Shown here: in pieces, positions 8,028 to 16,445 of the stretch
How the letters are laid out: each line of letters opens with the position of its first letter
Numbering within the stretch: position 1 is the first letter of the stretch
Assembly (NCBI RefSeq): GCF_039533685.1
Contig: NZ_BAAATZ010000029.1
Location: forward strand, 452,404 to 516,403
Origin: Actinocorallia aurantiaca
Lineage (GTDB): Bacteria; Actinomycetota; Actinomycetes; Streptosporangiales; Streptosporangiaceae
Reading direction: 5' to 3'
Length of the DNA stretch: 64,000 bases
Made by a program: the position numbers and the translations under genes
Notes under the pieces: generated by a model
Told to the model about the DNA's origin: nothing
The model's input: the letters and a program-made list of their open reading frames with translations, nothing else
Databases searched by the model: none

Positions 8028-9521
8028 TCAGGCGGACTTCTTCGACTCGGCCATCGAAACGTTCCCCGACGGAGTCAGCTTCAGGTCCGTCTTCTTGGAA
8101 TGCACGTACACCGTCTTGGGCCAGGCCAGGAACACCACCCCGACCTCCTCGTTCATCCGCCGCGCCATCTCGCGGATGGTCTCCTCCCGCTTGCCGGGAT
8201 CCATCTCCTCCTGCGCGGCGGCGAACAGCTCCACGTAGGCCTTGTCCTCGAAGTGGCTCTGCACCCCCGCGGGCTGCGGACCGAACCTCGCGACGCTGGC
8301 GATGTCACGCAGGTCGAAGTAGTCGGTCTGCCAGTACAGCAGCGGCACCTTGCTCGTCTTCAGCAGCGACGTCACGAACGTCGACAGGTCCTGGATGACC
8401 ACCTCGCTCTTGACCCCGACCTTCGCCAGGTACCCGGCGGTGATCTCCGCCTGCTGCTTGAACAGCGCCGTCGTCGCGATGTCCAGCCTCAGGTCGGTGC
8501 CGGCCAGCAGCGACTTGGCCTTGTCGGGGTCGTAGGCGAACCCCTGCAGGGAAGGGTCGTAGCCGGTGTAGCCCGGCTGCAGGAGCTGGCCCGCGGGAAC
8601 CTCCCCGAAGCCCGACAGCCCCTCCTTGACGAACTCCTCGTTGTCGACGGCCAGGTTCAGCGCCAGCCGGATGTTCTTGTCCCGCAGCTTCGGCTCGACG
8701 TCCTGGATCATGCTGAGGATCGCGCAGGACCCGGCCGAGGTCGCCTGCACCGTGAAGGACGACAGCTGCGCCGACACCGCCGGCGGCAGCCCGAACACCC
8801 CGTCCACGTCGCCCGACCGCAGGGCGGTCGTCAGCGTCCCGGTGTCGGGGATCGCCAGGATCTGCGCCTTGGTCAGGGAGGAGGACCTGCGCCAGGACCC
8901 GGGGAAGGCCTCCAGGTCGATGCTCTCCCCGGCCTTGTAGCCCACGACCTTGAACGGCCCCGTGCCCGAGGCGGTCGACGCGGGGTTCCCGGCGAAGATC
9001 GAGGGATCGACGATGTACAGCCGGGTGAGCCGGTTGAGCAGGATCGGGTCGGGGGATTCGGTGGTCACCCGGACCGTCCCGGCGTCGACGGCCTCGACGC
9101 CCTTCAACGACCCCATCTCACTCCGGATGGAGGCGAACTCCGGCTTGTCCGACAGCAGCCGCTCCACGTTCCCCACGACGGCCTGTGCGTCGAACGCGCC
9201 TCCGTTGTGGAACTTCACCCCCTCCCGGAGGGTGAACTCGACCGTGAGCTCGTCGACCTGCCGCCAGGCCGTGGCCAGCGCGGGGGAGATCCTGCCGCCC
9301 TCGCCCAGGGTCACCAGCGGATCGTAGACCTGGGTGCAGAAGGTGCTGCCCACACTGGAGAGCGCCACCAGCGGGTCCAGGGAGTTGGTGATGGCGGTGG
9401 AGGCGAAGATCAGCTTTCCGGTCTCGGCGCCTTCCCCGTCCGGCCCGGTCGCGCAGCCGGTCGCCAGCCCCAAGGCCGCCAGGCCGCCCAGCTGCAGGAT
9501 TCGTCTACGGCTCACATACAC
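8028..9521 (-). CDS. Oligopeptide/nickel-type ABC transporter, substrate-binding lipoprotein
   Basis: A 497-residue SBP_bac_5 family lipoprotein, first gene of the five-gene importer. Twin-arginine-like SRRRILQLGGLAALGLATGC gives a lipobox ending LATGC; the cysteine would be lipidated. The mature domain has the family pattern PLVTLGEGGRISPALATAWRQVDELTVEFTLREGVKFHNGGAFDAQAVV. I chose the GTG at 9521 because AGAGGTGG is seven bases upstream; a TTG at 9548 is the only longer option. Substrate (peptide, nickel chelate or opine) cannot be decided. The C-terminal KKTDLKLTPSGNVSM is normal for the family, so the protein is full length. Confidence 0.9.
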   Translation of the reverse strand: MYVSRRRILQLGGLAALGLATGCATGPDGEGAETGKLIFASTAITNSLDPLVALSSVGSTFCTQVYDPLVTLGEGGRISPALATAWRQVDELTVEFTLREGVKFHNGGAFDAQAVVGNVERLLSDKPEFASIRSEMGSLKGVEAVDAGTVRVTTESPDPILLNRLTRLYIVDPSIFAGNPASTASGTGPFKVVGYKAGESIDLEAFPGSWRRSSSLTKAQILAIPDTGTLTTALRSGDVDGVFGLPPAVSAQLSSFTVQATSAGSCAILSMIQDVEPKLRDKNIRLALNLAVDNEEFVKEGLSGFGEVPAGQLLQPGYTGYDPSLQGFAYDPDKAKSLLAGTDLRLDIATTALFKQQAEITAGYLAKVGVKSEVVIQDLSTFVTSLLKTSKVPLLYWQTDYFDLRDIASVARFGPQPAGVQSHFEDKAYVELFAAAQEEMDPGKREETIREMARRMNEEVGVVFLAWPKTVYVHSKKTDLKLTPSGNVSMAESKKSA

Positions 9522-9740
9522 GGCTCGTCCACCTCTGTTTCCTTGCAAGAAACGCTGTTACACGTAAAGGAACGTAAGACAGCCGCCAGAAGAGCGTCAA
9601 GAGCCGCAGCCGACGCACACGCCTCGGGAACGCTTATTTCGGTCGCGTGAGCACCTTTTAACGGCCCGGTCGCATCCCGGACCCCGACCCGAAACGAAAA
9701 CAACGAGGACACGCCCGACGCCGACGACGGCACCCGGAGT

Positions 9741-10192
9741 TCAGCCGCCCTCGAAGGCGCCGACCCGGGGGAGCGGAGTGGCAGATCGAGTACCGAGAAC
9801 GTCAAGGAGACGTGCGGCGTAGGCGCGGGGACGGGTGGTGTCGCCGTTGTGGCCGCCTGGGAATTCGACGAGCTCTTCACCGAGGAGAACGGCCGGCCGC
9901 TCGGCGCAGCGGTAGTCGAAAACGGTCCGCGGGTGGTGCGGCCGACCGAAATCGACGACGCGCCCAGGCCTCATCGGCTGGGGGAGCAGCCCTGCTCGGC
10001 GTCGGGCCGGGCGAGACCTATCCCCAGCACCTCGGCGAGCAGGCGTGGACGTCGTCGGCGTACTCGGCCATCGTCACCCCGCGGCCGGGATCCTCCAGCG
10101 CGCCGCGGGAAAGGCCGCGTCGGTCGTAGGTGATGACGGCGCGGGTGCCGACCTGGAGAAGTCGGCAGAACACCTGACCCGCAATCGCTCAC
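9741..10192 (-). pseudogene. Alpha/beta-hydrolase relic, frameshifted and internally deleted
   Basis: Three conserved alpha/beta-hydrolase segments survive on the minus strand but in different frames. The first is GTRAVITYDRRGFSRG followed by MAEYADDVHA (about 10040-10150). It changes frame at about 10048, where one missing C turns the expected DVHALLAEVLG into DVHAC; LLAEVLGIG then continues in the next frame. The last is the C-terminal block AVLLGEELVEFPGGHNGDT at 9741-9974. The nucleophile-elbow region between them, normally 80-130 residues, is gone, and an in-frame TGA precedes the first segment. The gene is dead and old. Confidence 0.7.
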
Positions 10193-10310
10193 CCGCCTGC
10201 GCGACCGACCTTCACCCACAATCGGCACAAAAACGCCACAACGGCGATTTAAGGCTAAAACCAGACAGAATCCATCTTCTGATGGGTTTGTCTTTCATGC
10301 CCGTCCCGGC

Positions 10311-10835
10311 CTACCGCGAGGCCCGGGAGCAGGTCTCCAGCCACCGGGCCGCTTCGCCGGGGGAGCCGAGCCGCACCACGTCCAGTCCCGGATGCCGGGC
10401 GATCCGCTCGAGCGTCTTGGCCCTCTTGGCGTCATACTGGCTCCACGCCCACCGGATGGGATGGTCGGCCTGAAGCCAGTGCCGGAACGTCTCGCGGTTG
10501 CCGTTCCACAACTCGCGCCGGGTCAGCGCCCGCACCGCCGAGCGCCGCACGACGCGCCGCATCACCGTCGGACGCGGCAGGTCCAGCCAGACGACGGTGT
10601 CGGCCCTGCTCCACAGCAGGTCGCCCAGCGCGGAGTGGTACTGGTCCTCGGTCACCCAGCGCGGGCCCGAGGAGAACGCCTCGACGTCGGCTTCGAACCG
10701 TTCGCGCTTCCGCCAGCCGGGGCCGTGGTGCAGGGCGTCGAGTTCGTGGTGGGGAAGGTGCAGCAGGGCCTGCAGCCGGCGCGCCAGGGTGGTCTTGCCG
10801 GAACCGGAGATTCCGCTGATGAGGATGCGTTCCAC
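10311..10835 (-). CDS. P-loop adenylate-kinase-like nucleotide kinase
   Basis: A 174-residue P-loop NTPase of the adenylate kinase-like/topology-modulation (FlaR-like) group. Walker A GISGSGKTTLARRL is at residues 7-20, followed by LPHHELDALHHGPGWRKRERFEADVEAF. The lid-like basic stretch RPTVMRRVVRRSAVRALTRRELWNGN and the WAWSQYDAKRAKT segment are typical of these small kinases. The start at GTG 10835 puts the P-loop at the usual position. The longer frame upstream is a shadow. The substrate is unknown. It stands alone between two gene relics. Confidence 0.8.
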   Translation of the reverse strand: MERILISGISGSGKTTLARRLQALLHLPHHELDALHHGPGWRKRERFEADVEAFSSGPRWVTEDQYHSALGDLLWSRADTVVWLDLPRPTVMRRVVRRSAVRALTRRELWNGNRETFRHWLQADHPIRWAWSQYDAKRAKTLERIARHPGLDVVRLGSPGEAARWLETCSRASR

Positions 10836-10907
10836 CTGAGCGAGGATCTCACGGAGCGAGGCGGCCGGGCACGGCTGTCCGTCGCGGTCCGGATTTAGGG
10901 TGGGGGC

Positions 10908-11126
10908 ATGGGGGAGATCCTTGTCGGCACCGCGTCCTGGACGGACAGGAGTGCGTTGTGGCCGCTGTACGAGGCGGGCAAGCTGGGGGCGCTGCTGTTC
11001 CAGTTCCCGCCGTGGTTCACCGCGATGACGCACGTGGTCTTCAACAACTGCTGCGGCGACCACGCGCAGCGCAACGCCGAGCGGATGGCGGCGCTGCTGG
11101 GCGTCGAGGCGGCAGTGGAGCCGTAG
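10908..11126 (+). pseudogene. DUF72 relic with in-frame internal deletions
   Basis: A 72-codon frame built from three blocks of the DUF72 (YecE) family, normally about 240-300 residues: the N-terminus GEILVGTASWTDRS, the mid block LYEAGKLGALLFQFPPWF, and the C-terminal block THVVFNNCCGDHAQRNAERMAALLG. The long segments between them are missing without breaking the frame. It has an ATG with a GGGGG site and a stop, so it may still be translated, but the TIM-barrel fold cannot form. The family role is itself unknown. Confidence 0.75.
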
Positions 11127-11207
11127 AGCGGCGGTCGTCGCGGCCGTGTGCTCTGCCCGGTGGTCCGCGGCGGCTCTCGCGGGCGCCGCGGACCACCGGA
11201 TGCGTTG

Positions 11208-12431
11208 TCAGGGCAGCGGTGCGGTGGTCTTGACGGTGATGGTCTGGTCGGTCTCGGTGGAGGCCAGTCCCTGCCCGTCGCCGTAGGCCAGTACCTGTCC
11301 GCCGGGCAGGGTGTGGAAGTGCAGGAGGCCGGTGGCGTCGGGGAGCTGGGTCCAGGTGGTGCCCTCGAGGTAGGAGCGTCCTTGGGTGGTGACGGCCCAG
11401 ACCCGTCCTGAGTCGTCGGCGTGCAGGTCTGTGGGCAGTTGCGCGTAGTACGGGCCGACCGACCCGGGTTCGAAGCGGTCCCAGTCCGTGCCGTTCCAGT
11501 GGTAGACCGAGCTCTGGTCGGGGCCTGCGGGATGGGGCGGGACGGTGGCGAACCACGGGCCGTCGGCGTCCGTGTAGTAGTTCGAGGTGCTGCTGTGCAT
11601 GTAGGGAGGGGTGTAGTCGGCGGGTTTGGCGACGGCCTGCCAGGCGGTGCCGTCCCAGCGGTAGGGGGCGTCGGGGCGGAAGCTCCAGAAGCCGTGCTCG
11701 CGGGTGGCCAGGTGCAGTCCGTCGGTCAGGGCGGCGGGCAGTGCGGCGAAGCCGGAGCCGTCCCATTTCCTGAGTTTCCCGTCCGCCTGGAGGTAGACGC
11801 CTGGTTCGGGGCCGGCCAGGGCGAAGGCGGGCTTGTCGGCGTCGAACGAGGCCCAGGTGCCGTTCGGGCGGCGGTGGTGGACCCTGCCTTGTTCGTACAG
11901 GAAGGCGTGCTGGCCGTGGACGAGGACGTCGGTGCAGGAGCCGGCCAGGGGGATCGCGATTCTGGTCAGCTCGGCGCCGTCCCAGCGGGCGGCGTAGGCG
12001 TCGATGTGGCCCGAGTTCCAGAGGTGGCCGCAGAACCACACGTGGTCGGGGGCGGAGGAGTCGATGGCGTTGATGATGCCTTCGCCCGGCAGGCCGGGGG
12101 GTGAGTGGCTGGTCCAGCCGGTGCCTCCGGTCCAGCGTTGGAGCATGGGCTTGGGTTTGACCAGGGTGTGGAGGGCTCTCGGGGGCGGGGGCCCTCCGCC
12201 GGGAGGGTTCGGGGGCTGGGGGCCGCGGACGCTCAGCCGCCCCTGGTAGCCGCTGATCCAGGCTTCGGTGGCGCTGGTCGGCTCCACGTCCGTGACGCCT
12301 CGTTCCGGGCCCCAGGTGGCGCGCGGCGGGATGTCCCGCCAGGGGCCCAGGTCGGCGGCTGCGGCTGGTGCGGTCGGGAGCAGGAGCGCAGCGGCGGCCA
12401 GTGCTCCGGCTGCCAAAGATTTTCTCCACAT
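11208..12431 (-). CDS. Secreted beta-propeller-like protein of unknown function
   Basis: About 407 residues with a Sec signal peptide (MWRKSLAAGALAAAALLLPTAPAAAA, cleavage near residue 26). The mature protein contains recurrent units ending in W-x-G-x-x-W patterns (RWTGGTGWTS, ARWDGAELTR, KWDGSGFAAL, RWDGTAWQAV, HWNGTDWDRF, YLEGTTWTQL), each followed by a Val/Trp strand such as DHVWFCG or GRVWAVTT. That is the look of a multi-bladed propeller of about seven blades. A Pro/Gly loop (PQPPNPPGGGPPPP) sits near residue 75. I started at the ATG 12431; a GTG nine bases upstream is possible. Neither has a clear ribosome binding site. The function is not recognised. Confidence 0.78.
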   Translation of the reverse strand: MWRKSLAAGALAAAALLLPTAPAAAADLGPWRDIPPRATWGPERGVTDVEPTSATEAWISGYQGRLSVRGPQPPNPPGGGPPPPRALHTLVKPKPMLQRWTGGTGWTSHSPPGLPGEGIINAIDSSAPDHVWFCGHLWNSGHIDAYAARWDGAELTRIAIPLAGSCTDVLVHGQHAFLYEQGRVHHRRPNGTWASFDADKPAFALAGPEPGVYLQADGKLRKWDGSGFAALPAALTDGLHLATREHGFWSFRPDAPYRWDGTAWQAVAKPADYTPPYMHSSTSNYYTDADGPWFATVPPHPAGPDQSSVYHWNGTDWDRFEPGSVGPYYAQLPTDLHADDSGRVWAVTTQGRSYLEGTTWTQLPDATGLLHFHTLPGGQVLAYGDGQGLASTETDQTITVKTTAPLP

Positions 12432-13057
12432 ACGGGGCACTCTGGCTGGGGCGCCGTTCTAAATCATGGGAGTTTCTCACCAAGTCAGCTGGTGTTTTCG
12501 TCCATTCGACCAGTCGGGGCCGTGGGCGTGGGGTTTTCCGCCTCTCCCCTACTTTGGTTGATAATGTACATTATGTTAAGTAAGACCGGTTCAGGGCGAT
12601 AAGTGGCCATCACCGTCCTGCCCCGTCACACCTTCGCGGCGCGTCGTCGAACGCGGACCGCTCCCCTGGGCCGGACATCGCGGATCCCGGAGGCGCACGG
12701 GCCGGGGCGCGTCCTCCCGCTGCGGGCCGGAGCGCGCGGAGCCGTGTCCCTTAAAAGTGGCAGATGTCCGCTATCCGGAAATTTCTTAGGTAAACATCGG
12801 TTAAGCAGGGGTAATGACTGACTGAAAGCTTCGAGTGACAAGTGGTTGTCACAACCTGTTCACGAGGTCATGACCGCCACGCAACGCTCGCGGCCAAAAC
12901 TGTGCAAGGGAACACTTCCGCCCCTTCGGTGATCGGGAATGGTGGAAACCGCGATACGCGGCCGCTTACCGCATCGAGCAGGCATCTCGGGGGTCCCGCG
13001 CTCCTCGCGCGGGCCCCCGGAGTTCCTCTCCCCCGGTGTAAGGGGCGCTTCTTTCGG
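12432..13057. other. 626-bp intergenic region, no gene seen
   Basis: The region holds an AT-rich perfect 14-bp palindrome ATAATGTACATTAT (12561-12574), an operator-like site about 130 bp upstream of the secreted propeller gene. It also holds a 7-bp hairpin GTGACAA/TTGTCAC with a 4-nt loop (12835-12852). The stretch 12760-12960 has unusually low GC for this genome. None of the short frames here looks like a protein. A structured leader or small RNA is possible but I cannot assign one. Confidence 0.5.
12988..13020. terminator. Hairpin terminator downstream of the TetR gene
   Basis: GGGGG-T-CCCGCGC pairs with GCGCGGG-CCCCC around a short TCCTC loop, with one bulged T. It lies 38 bp past the stop of the minus-strand TetR gene. 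Confidence 0.6.
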
Positions 13058-13816
13058 TCAGAGTTCGTCGAGGTGGCGTTCGATTCCGTCCAGGAGGCGG
13101 TCGAGTCCGTAGTCGAAGGCGGCGTCGGTGAATTCCTCGAAGGCCCCGGCCTCCCAGATGGCGTACAGGTGCGGGAAGCGTTCCCGGGTGACGAGCCCGA
13201 TCAGGTGCGGGGTGGCCTCGGCCCACCATCGCTCGTAGTCGTCGTGGTCGGTGAAGCCGCCGTCGAGGTCGGCGCTGGTGAGGCCGGCGCCACTCCCCTG
13301 GCAGGCGCCGCGCACGTAGGCGTCGACGCTGTCCGCGATGGCGGCCTGGTGGGCGGCGGGCAGGCCGAGGGGTGCGAGGGCGGCGTAGACGGCGTCGGCG
13401 CGGGTGGTGCTGTTGGGGCTCATCAGCATCAGGCCGGGGGTGGCGACGGACAGCGTCCAGGGATGGTCCTGGTGGAGTCGGCGGCCGAGGTGGGCGTAGT
13501 GGCGCAGGGCCTGTCGCCAGGTGGCGCCCTCGGGTGGCGGCGGGGTGGGGCCGACGGCGCGGTCGTACATCAGGTGGACCAGTTCGGTGCGTCCGGGCAC
13601 GTAGGTGTAGAGGGACATGGTGCCGATGCCGAGGCGTTCGGCGACGCGGCGCATGGACAGGGCGTCGAGTCCTTCGGCGTCGGCGAGTTCGGTGCCGGCG
13701 CGGATGATCTGTTCGAGGGTGACCTTGGGTCTGGGGCCGCGGGCGGGCGCGGGTGCGGGGGTGCCCCACAGGAGCGCCAGGACGCGGCCGGGGTCGGGCC
13801 GTTTGCGTTCGGCCAT
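13058..13816 (-). CDS. TetR family repressor of the adjacent DrrAB-type exporter
   Basis: A 252-residue TetR/AcrR regulator. After a basic N-terminal extension (MAERKRPDPGRVLALLWG) comes the HTH VTLEQIIRAGTELADAEGLDALSMRRVAERLGIGTMSLYTYVPGRTELVHLMYDRA, with SMRRVAERLGIGTMSLYTYV the DNA-recognition part. The rest is a TetR_C_1-like ligand domain with WRQALRHYAHLGRRLHQDHPWTLSVA. It is divergent from drrA-like and drrB-like genes, with repeated TACGGA/TCCGTA half-sites between them, so it most likely represses the exporter and itself and releases DNA on binding the exported compound. Confidence 0.88.
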   Translation of the reverse strand: MAERKRPDPGRVLALLWGTPAPAPARGPRPKVTLEQIIRAGTELADAEGLDALSMRRVAERLGIGTMSLYTYVPGRTELVHLMYDRAVGPTPPPPEGATWRQALRHYAHLGRRLHQDHPWTLSVATPGLMLMSPNSTTRADAVYAALAPLGLPAAHQAAIADSVDAYVRGACQGSGAGLTSADLDGGFTDHDDYERWWAEATPHLIGLVTRERFPHLYAIWEAGAFEEFTDAAFDYGLDRLLDGIERHLDEL

Positions 13817-13847
13817 GTGGCGTACCTCACACTTTCTTCGTAGGCTG

Positions 13848-13898
13848 TACGGAATTAACTCCGTATGCCGTACGGTTCTCCCTGCCAACAACTCCGTA
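13848..13898. promoter_or_regulatory. Operator array between TetR and DrrAB-type genes
   Basis: TACGGA (13848-13853) and TCCGTA (13860-13865) form a dyad with a 6-bp spacer. CCGTA/TACGG (13861-13875) forms a second overlapping dyad, and another TCCGTA lies near 13893. The cluster covers both divergent promoters and is the probable TetR binding region. Confidence 0.6.
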
Positions 13899-13925
13899 CA
13901 CCATACCGAATAAGGGAGGGCGCGT

Positions 13926-14864
13926 ATGGAGATCCAAGCACGGCGGCTCACCAAGGCCTTCGGGGGCACCCGGGCCCTGGACGGCTTCGACCTGGAGGTC
14001 CCGGCCGGCACCGTCCACGGACTGCTCGGCCCCAACGGGGCGGGCAAGACCACCGCGGTGCGGGTGCTGACCACACTGCTGCGCCCCGACGGCGGCACCG
14101 CCCGCGTCGCCGGCCACGACGTCGCGGCCGAACCCGCGGCGGTCAGGGCCGCGATCGGGCTGCTGGGCCAGCACGCCGCCCTGGACGAGGTCCTGTCGGG
14201 ACGGCAGAACCTCGAGCTGTTCGGCCGCCTGCACCACCTGGGCGCCCGCGCGGCCCGCCTGCGCGCCGCCGAGCTGCTGGAGCGCTTCGGCCTGGCCGAG
14301 GCCGGCTCCCGTCCGGTGTCGGGGTACTCGGGCGGGATGCGCCGCCGCCTGGACCTGGCCGTGTGCCTGATCCGCTCCCCCAGGGTGCTGTTCCTGGACG
14401 AGCCGACCACGGGCCTGGACCCGCGGGCGCGCGCCGAGGTGTGGGCGTCGGTGCGCTCCCTGGTGGAGGAGGGCGCGACGGTCCTGCTCACCACCCAGTA
14501 CCTGGAGGAGGCCGACCGGCTGGCCGACCGCATCGGCGTCGTGGACGGGGGCAGGGTCGTCGCCGAGGGCACCTGCGGCGAGTTGAAGGACCTGGTGGGC
14601 GGGGACCGCCTGGACCTCGTGGTGCGCGACTCCCCCGACCTGGAGCGGGCGATGCGGGCGGTGGCCGCGGTCACCGGCACCTCCCCCGCCCTGGACCGGG
14701 ACTCCCGTCGTCTGGGCGTCCCGGTCTCCGACCGGATCGGCGCGCTGACTGGGGTGCTGCGCGCCCTGGAGGACGCCGGGATCGGCGTCGAGGACGTCGC
14801 GGTCCGCCGCCCCACCCTGGACGAGGTCTTCCTGCACCTGACGGACGTGAAGGAGAAGGCGTGA
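13926..14864 (+). CDS. DrrA-like ABC exporter ATPase (daunorubicin-resistance type)
   Basis: A 312-residue ATPase of the DrrA family, which powers export of drugs or lipids with a DrrB-type permease. Walker A GPNGAGKTT is at residues 39-47, the Q-loop is GLLGQHAALDEVLSGRQNL, the signature YSGGMRRRLDLAV lies near 138, Walker B is VLFLDEPTTGLD, and the switch is LLTTQYLEEADRLAD. The DrrA-specific C-terminal extension ends in RRPTLDEVFLHLT. It starts at an ATG with GGAGGG upstream and overlaps the permease start (GTGA at 14861-14864). Divergent TetR control is likely. Confidence 0.93.
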   Translation: MEIQARRLTKAFGGTRALDGFDLEVPAGTVHGLLGPNGAGKTTAVRVLTTLLRPDGGTARVAGHDVAAEPAAVRAAIGLLGQHAALDEVLSGRQNLELFGRLHHLGARAARLRAAELLERFGLAEAGSRPVSGYSGGMRRRLDLAVCLIRSPRVLFLDEPTTGLDPRARAEVWASVRSLVEEGATVLLTTQYLEEADRLADRIGVVDGGRVVAEGTCGELKDLVGGDRLDLVVRDSPDLERAMRAVAAVTGTSPALDRDSRRLGVPVSDRIGALTGVLRALEDAGIGVEDVAVRRPTLDEVFLHLTDVKEKA

Positions 14865-15652
14865 CGAGTATCGAATGGGTGGCGGCCGACGGGTGGACGC
14901 TCACCCGCAGGGCGCTGCTGCACTGGGCGCGCCAACCCGCCCAGGTCGTCGTCGGGCTGCTGTTCCCGGTGCTGATGGTGGTGATGTTCGGGTACCTGTT
15001 CGGCGGCGGGATGCAGGTGCCGGGCGGCGGCGACTACCGGGAGTTCCTGCTGCCGGGCATGTTCGCGATGACGATGGTGTTCGGCCTCGAGGGCACGTTC
15101 GCGGCGGTGGCGTCGGACGCGGCCAAGGGCGTGACCGACAGGTTCCGGACGCTGCCGATGGCGCCGGGCGCGGTCGTCGTCGGGCGCGCCGCGGCGGACA
15201 TGCTGAACTCGGCGCTGGGCCTGCTGGTGATGATGGGGTGCGGTCTGCTGGTGGGCTGGCGCTGGCACGAGGGCTTCGCGCGGGTGGCGGCGGCGGTGGC
15301 GCTGCTGCTGTGGCTGCGTTTCGCGTTCCTGTGGATCGGCATCTACCTGGGGGTGCGGTTCGCCCGGCCCGAGGCGGTGGTGGCGGTGCAGATCCTGGTG
15401 TGGCCGGTGGGGTTCCTGTCCAACGCCTTCGCCTCGCCTTCGGACATGCCCGGCTGGCTCGCCGTCCTGTCGGAGGCCAACCCGATGTCGGCGACCATCA
15501 CCGCCACCCGTGACCTGTTCGGCAATCCGGGTGTCGTCTCCGGTTCCTGGACGGCGGGCCACGGACTGTGGGCGGCCGTGCTGTGGCCGCTGGTGCTCAC
15601 CGCGGTGTTCCTGCCGTTGTCCGTGCGCCGCTACCAGCGGCTGGGCGGCTGA
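14861..15652 (+). CDS. DrrB-like ABC-2 type exporter permease
   Basis: A 263-residue ABC-2 membrane protein, partner of the ATPase it overlaps. It begins at a GTG (VTSIEWVAADGWTLTRRALLHWARQPAQVVVGLLFPVLMVVMFGYLFGG), the typical N-terminus with an amphipathic helix and the first membrane segment. About six hydrophobic helices follow, including the ABC-2 motif VWPVGFLSNAFASPSDMPGWLAVLSEANPMSATITATRDLF near residue 185. A strong hairpin follows the stop, so the exporter is a two-gene unit. Confidence 0.92.
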   Translation: MTSIEWVAADGWTLTRRALLHWARQPAQVVVGLLFPVLMVVMFGYLFGGGMQVPGGGDYREFLLPGMFAMTMVFGLEGTFAAVASDAAKGVTDRFRTLPMAPGAVVVGRAAADMLNSALGLLVMMGCGLLVGWRWHEGFARVAAAVALLLWLRFAFLWIGIYLGVRFARPEAVVAVQILVWPVGFLSNAFASPSDMPGWLAVLSEANPMSATITATRDLFGNPGVVSGSWTAGHGLWAAVLWPLVLTAVFLPLSVRRYQRLGG

Positions 15653-15660
15653 CGGCTCCC

Positions 15661-15687
15661 CCGTGCCCCCGGTCTCCGGGGGCACGG
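15661..15687. terminator. Hairpin terminator after the exporter
   Basis: Perfect 12-bp arms CCGTGCCCCCGG (15661-15672) and CCGGGGGCACGG (15676-15687) with a TCT loop, nine bases after the drrB-like stop. Confidence 0.8.
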
Positions 15688-15724
15688 GCTCTGTATGCGG
15701 ACCGTATTCGAGGAGAGAAGGAGC

Positions 15725-16414
15725 ATGGTTTTGAAGGAGAATCCCGGTGAGGTCCGCGGCCCCGGTGGAGGGTTCGACGCGGGCGCCGAGTTCGACCGCC
15801 AGGTGGAGGGCCTCGTCGAGCTGGGGTATCCGGCTGCGGCGGGCCTGGGCGTGCAGGAGTTCCGTTCGCTCGTCGACCCGCTGCGCGCCGTCGCGGAGGA
15901 TCGCGGAGCCGGGGAATGCTTCCCCGAGGCGGGCCGGGTGCCCTTCCTCCTGGTGGTGACCCGGCAGATGGTCCCGATCGAGCGGACGATGGAGCTCACC
16001 GCCGTGCACGGCAAGAAGAAGCCCGGATTCGTCGACCGCTCCTTCGAACCCGGCTCCCTCGAGCGGTTCGTCCCCGTCAAGGAGGCGGTACTCCCCCACC
16101 AGGACGCCTACCTGCTCCTGGACGTCGAACGCGGGGAGGAGTTCTGCGGCGTCGTGCCGGGTGACGCGATGGCCGTCATCGCCGAGAGGGGACGTACTCC
16201 CCTGACCGTCGAGGAGGGCGTCGCGCTGCTCACCCACTTCCCTCAGACGCTGGTCAAGAACAAGTGCTTCTCCCTGGGCGGTTCACGCTGCGGCGACCGC
16301 CGCGTCCCGGCGCTGTGGATCAGCGCGGGCGCTCCGAAGCTCGGCTGGTGCTGGGAGGGCAACCCGCACACGTGGCTGGGCATGGCCTCCGCCGGAGGCC
16401 GCGGCGCGCGGTAG
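15725..16414 (+). CDS. DUF5701 family protein
   Basis: A 229-residue soluble protein matching the actinobacterial DUF5701 family. Recognisable segments are FDRQVEGLVELGYPAAAGL near the N-terminus, VPFLLVVTRQMVP, KKKPGFVDRSF, DAYLLLDVERGEEFCGVVPGDAM, LTVEEGVALLTHFPQTLVKNKCF and the near-invariant C-terminal GDRRVPALWISAGAPKLGWCWEGNPHTWLG. No function is known. The ATG at 15725 follows GAGGAGAGAAGGAG. A near-palindromic site (ATGCGG-A-CCGTAT, about 15694-15707) precedes it and resembles the TACGG half-sites at the exporter operator. Confidence 0.85.
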   Translation: MVLKENPGEVRGPGGGFDAGAEFDRQVEGLVELGYPAAAGLGVQEFRSLVDPLRAVAEDRGAGECFPEAGRVPFLLVVTRQMVPIERTMELTAVHGKKKPGFVDRSFEPGSLERFVPVKEAVLPHQDAYLLLDVERGEEFCGVVPGDAMAVIAERGRTPLTVEEGVALLTHFPQTLVKNKCFSLGGSRCGDRRVPALWISAGAPKLGWCWEGNPHTWLGMASAGGRGAR

Positions 16415-16445
16415 GGCCCCGCCGCTGGGATCCGTAGCCGACGCT

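Noticed and set aside
9549..9740. NikR or Zur box upstream of the peptide/nickel-type importer
   Set aside because: ACGTAA repeats are present but do not match a known NikR or Zur consensus, so the metal assignment is unsupported.
12600..12990. Possible c-di-AMP (ydaO) or other riboswitch in the low-GC intergenic stretch
   Set aside because: I could not find the conserved ydaO core and the next gene is not a known target.
12842..13843. Plus-strand frame of 333 codons over the TetR gene
   Set aside because: Gly/Val/Ala-rich shadow; the minus strand carries a clear TetR HTH.
13827..16237. Very long minus-strand frame running opposite the DrrAB-type genes and continuous with the TetR gene
   Set aside because: Upstream of the TetR ATG at 13816 the translation is Arg/His/Gly-rich and unlike protein; the TetR start has a normal N-terminus.
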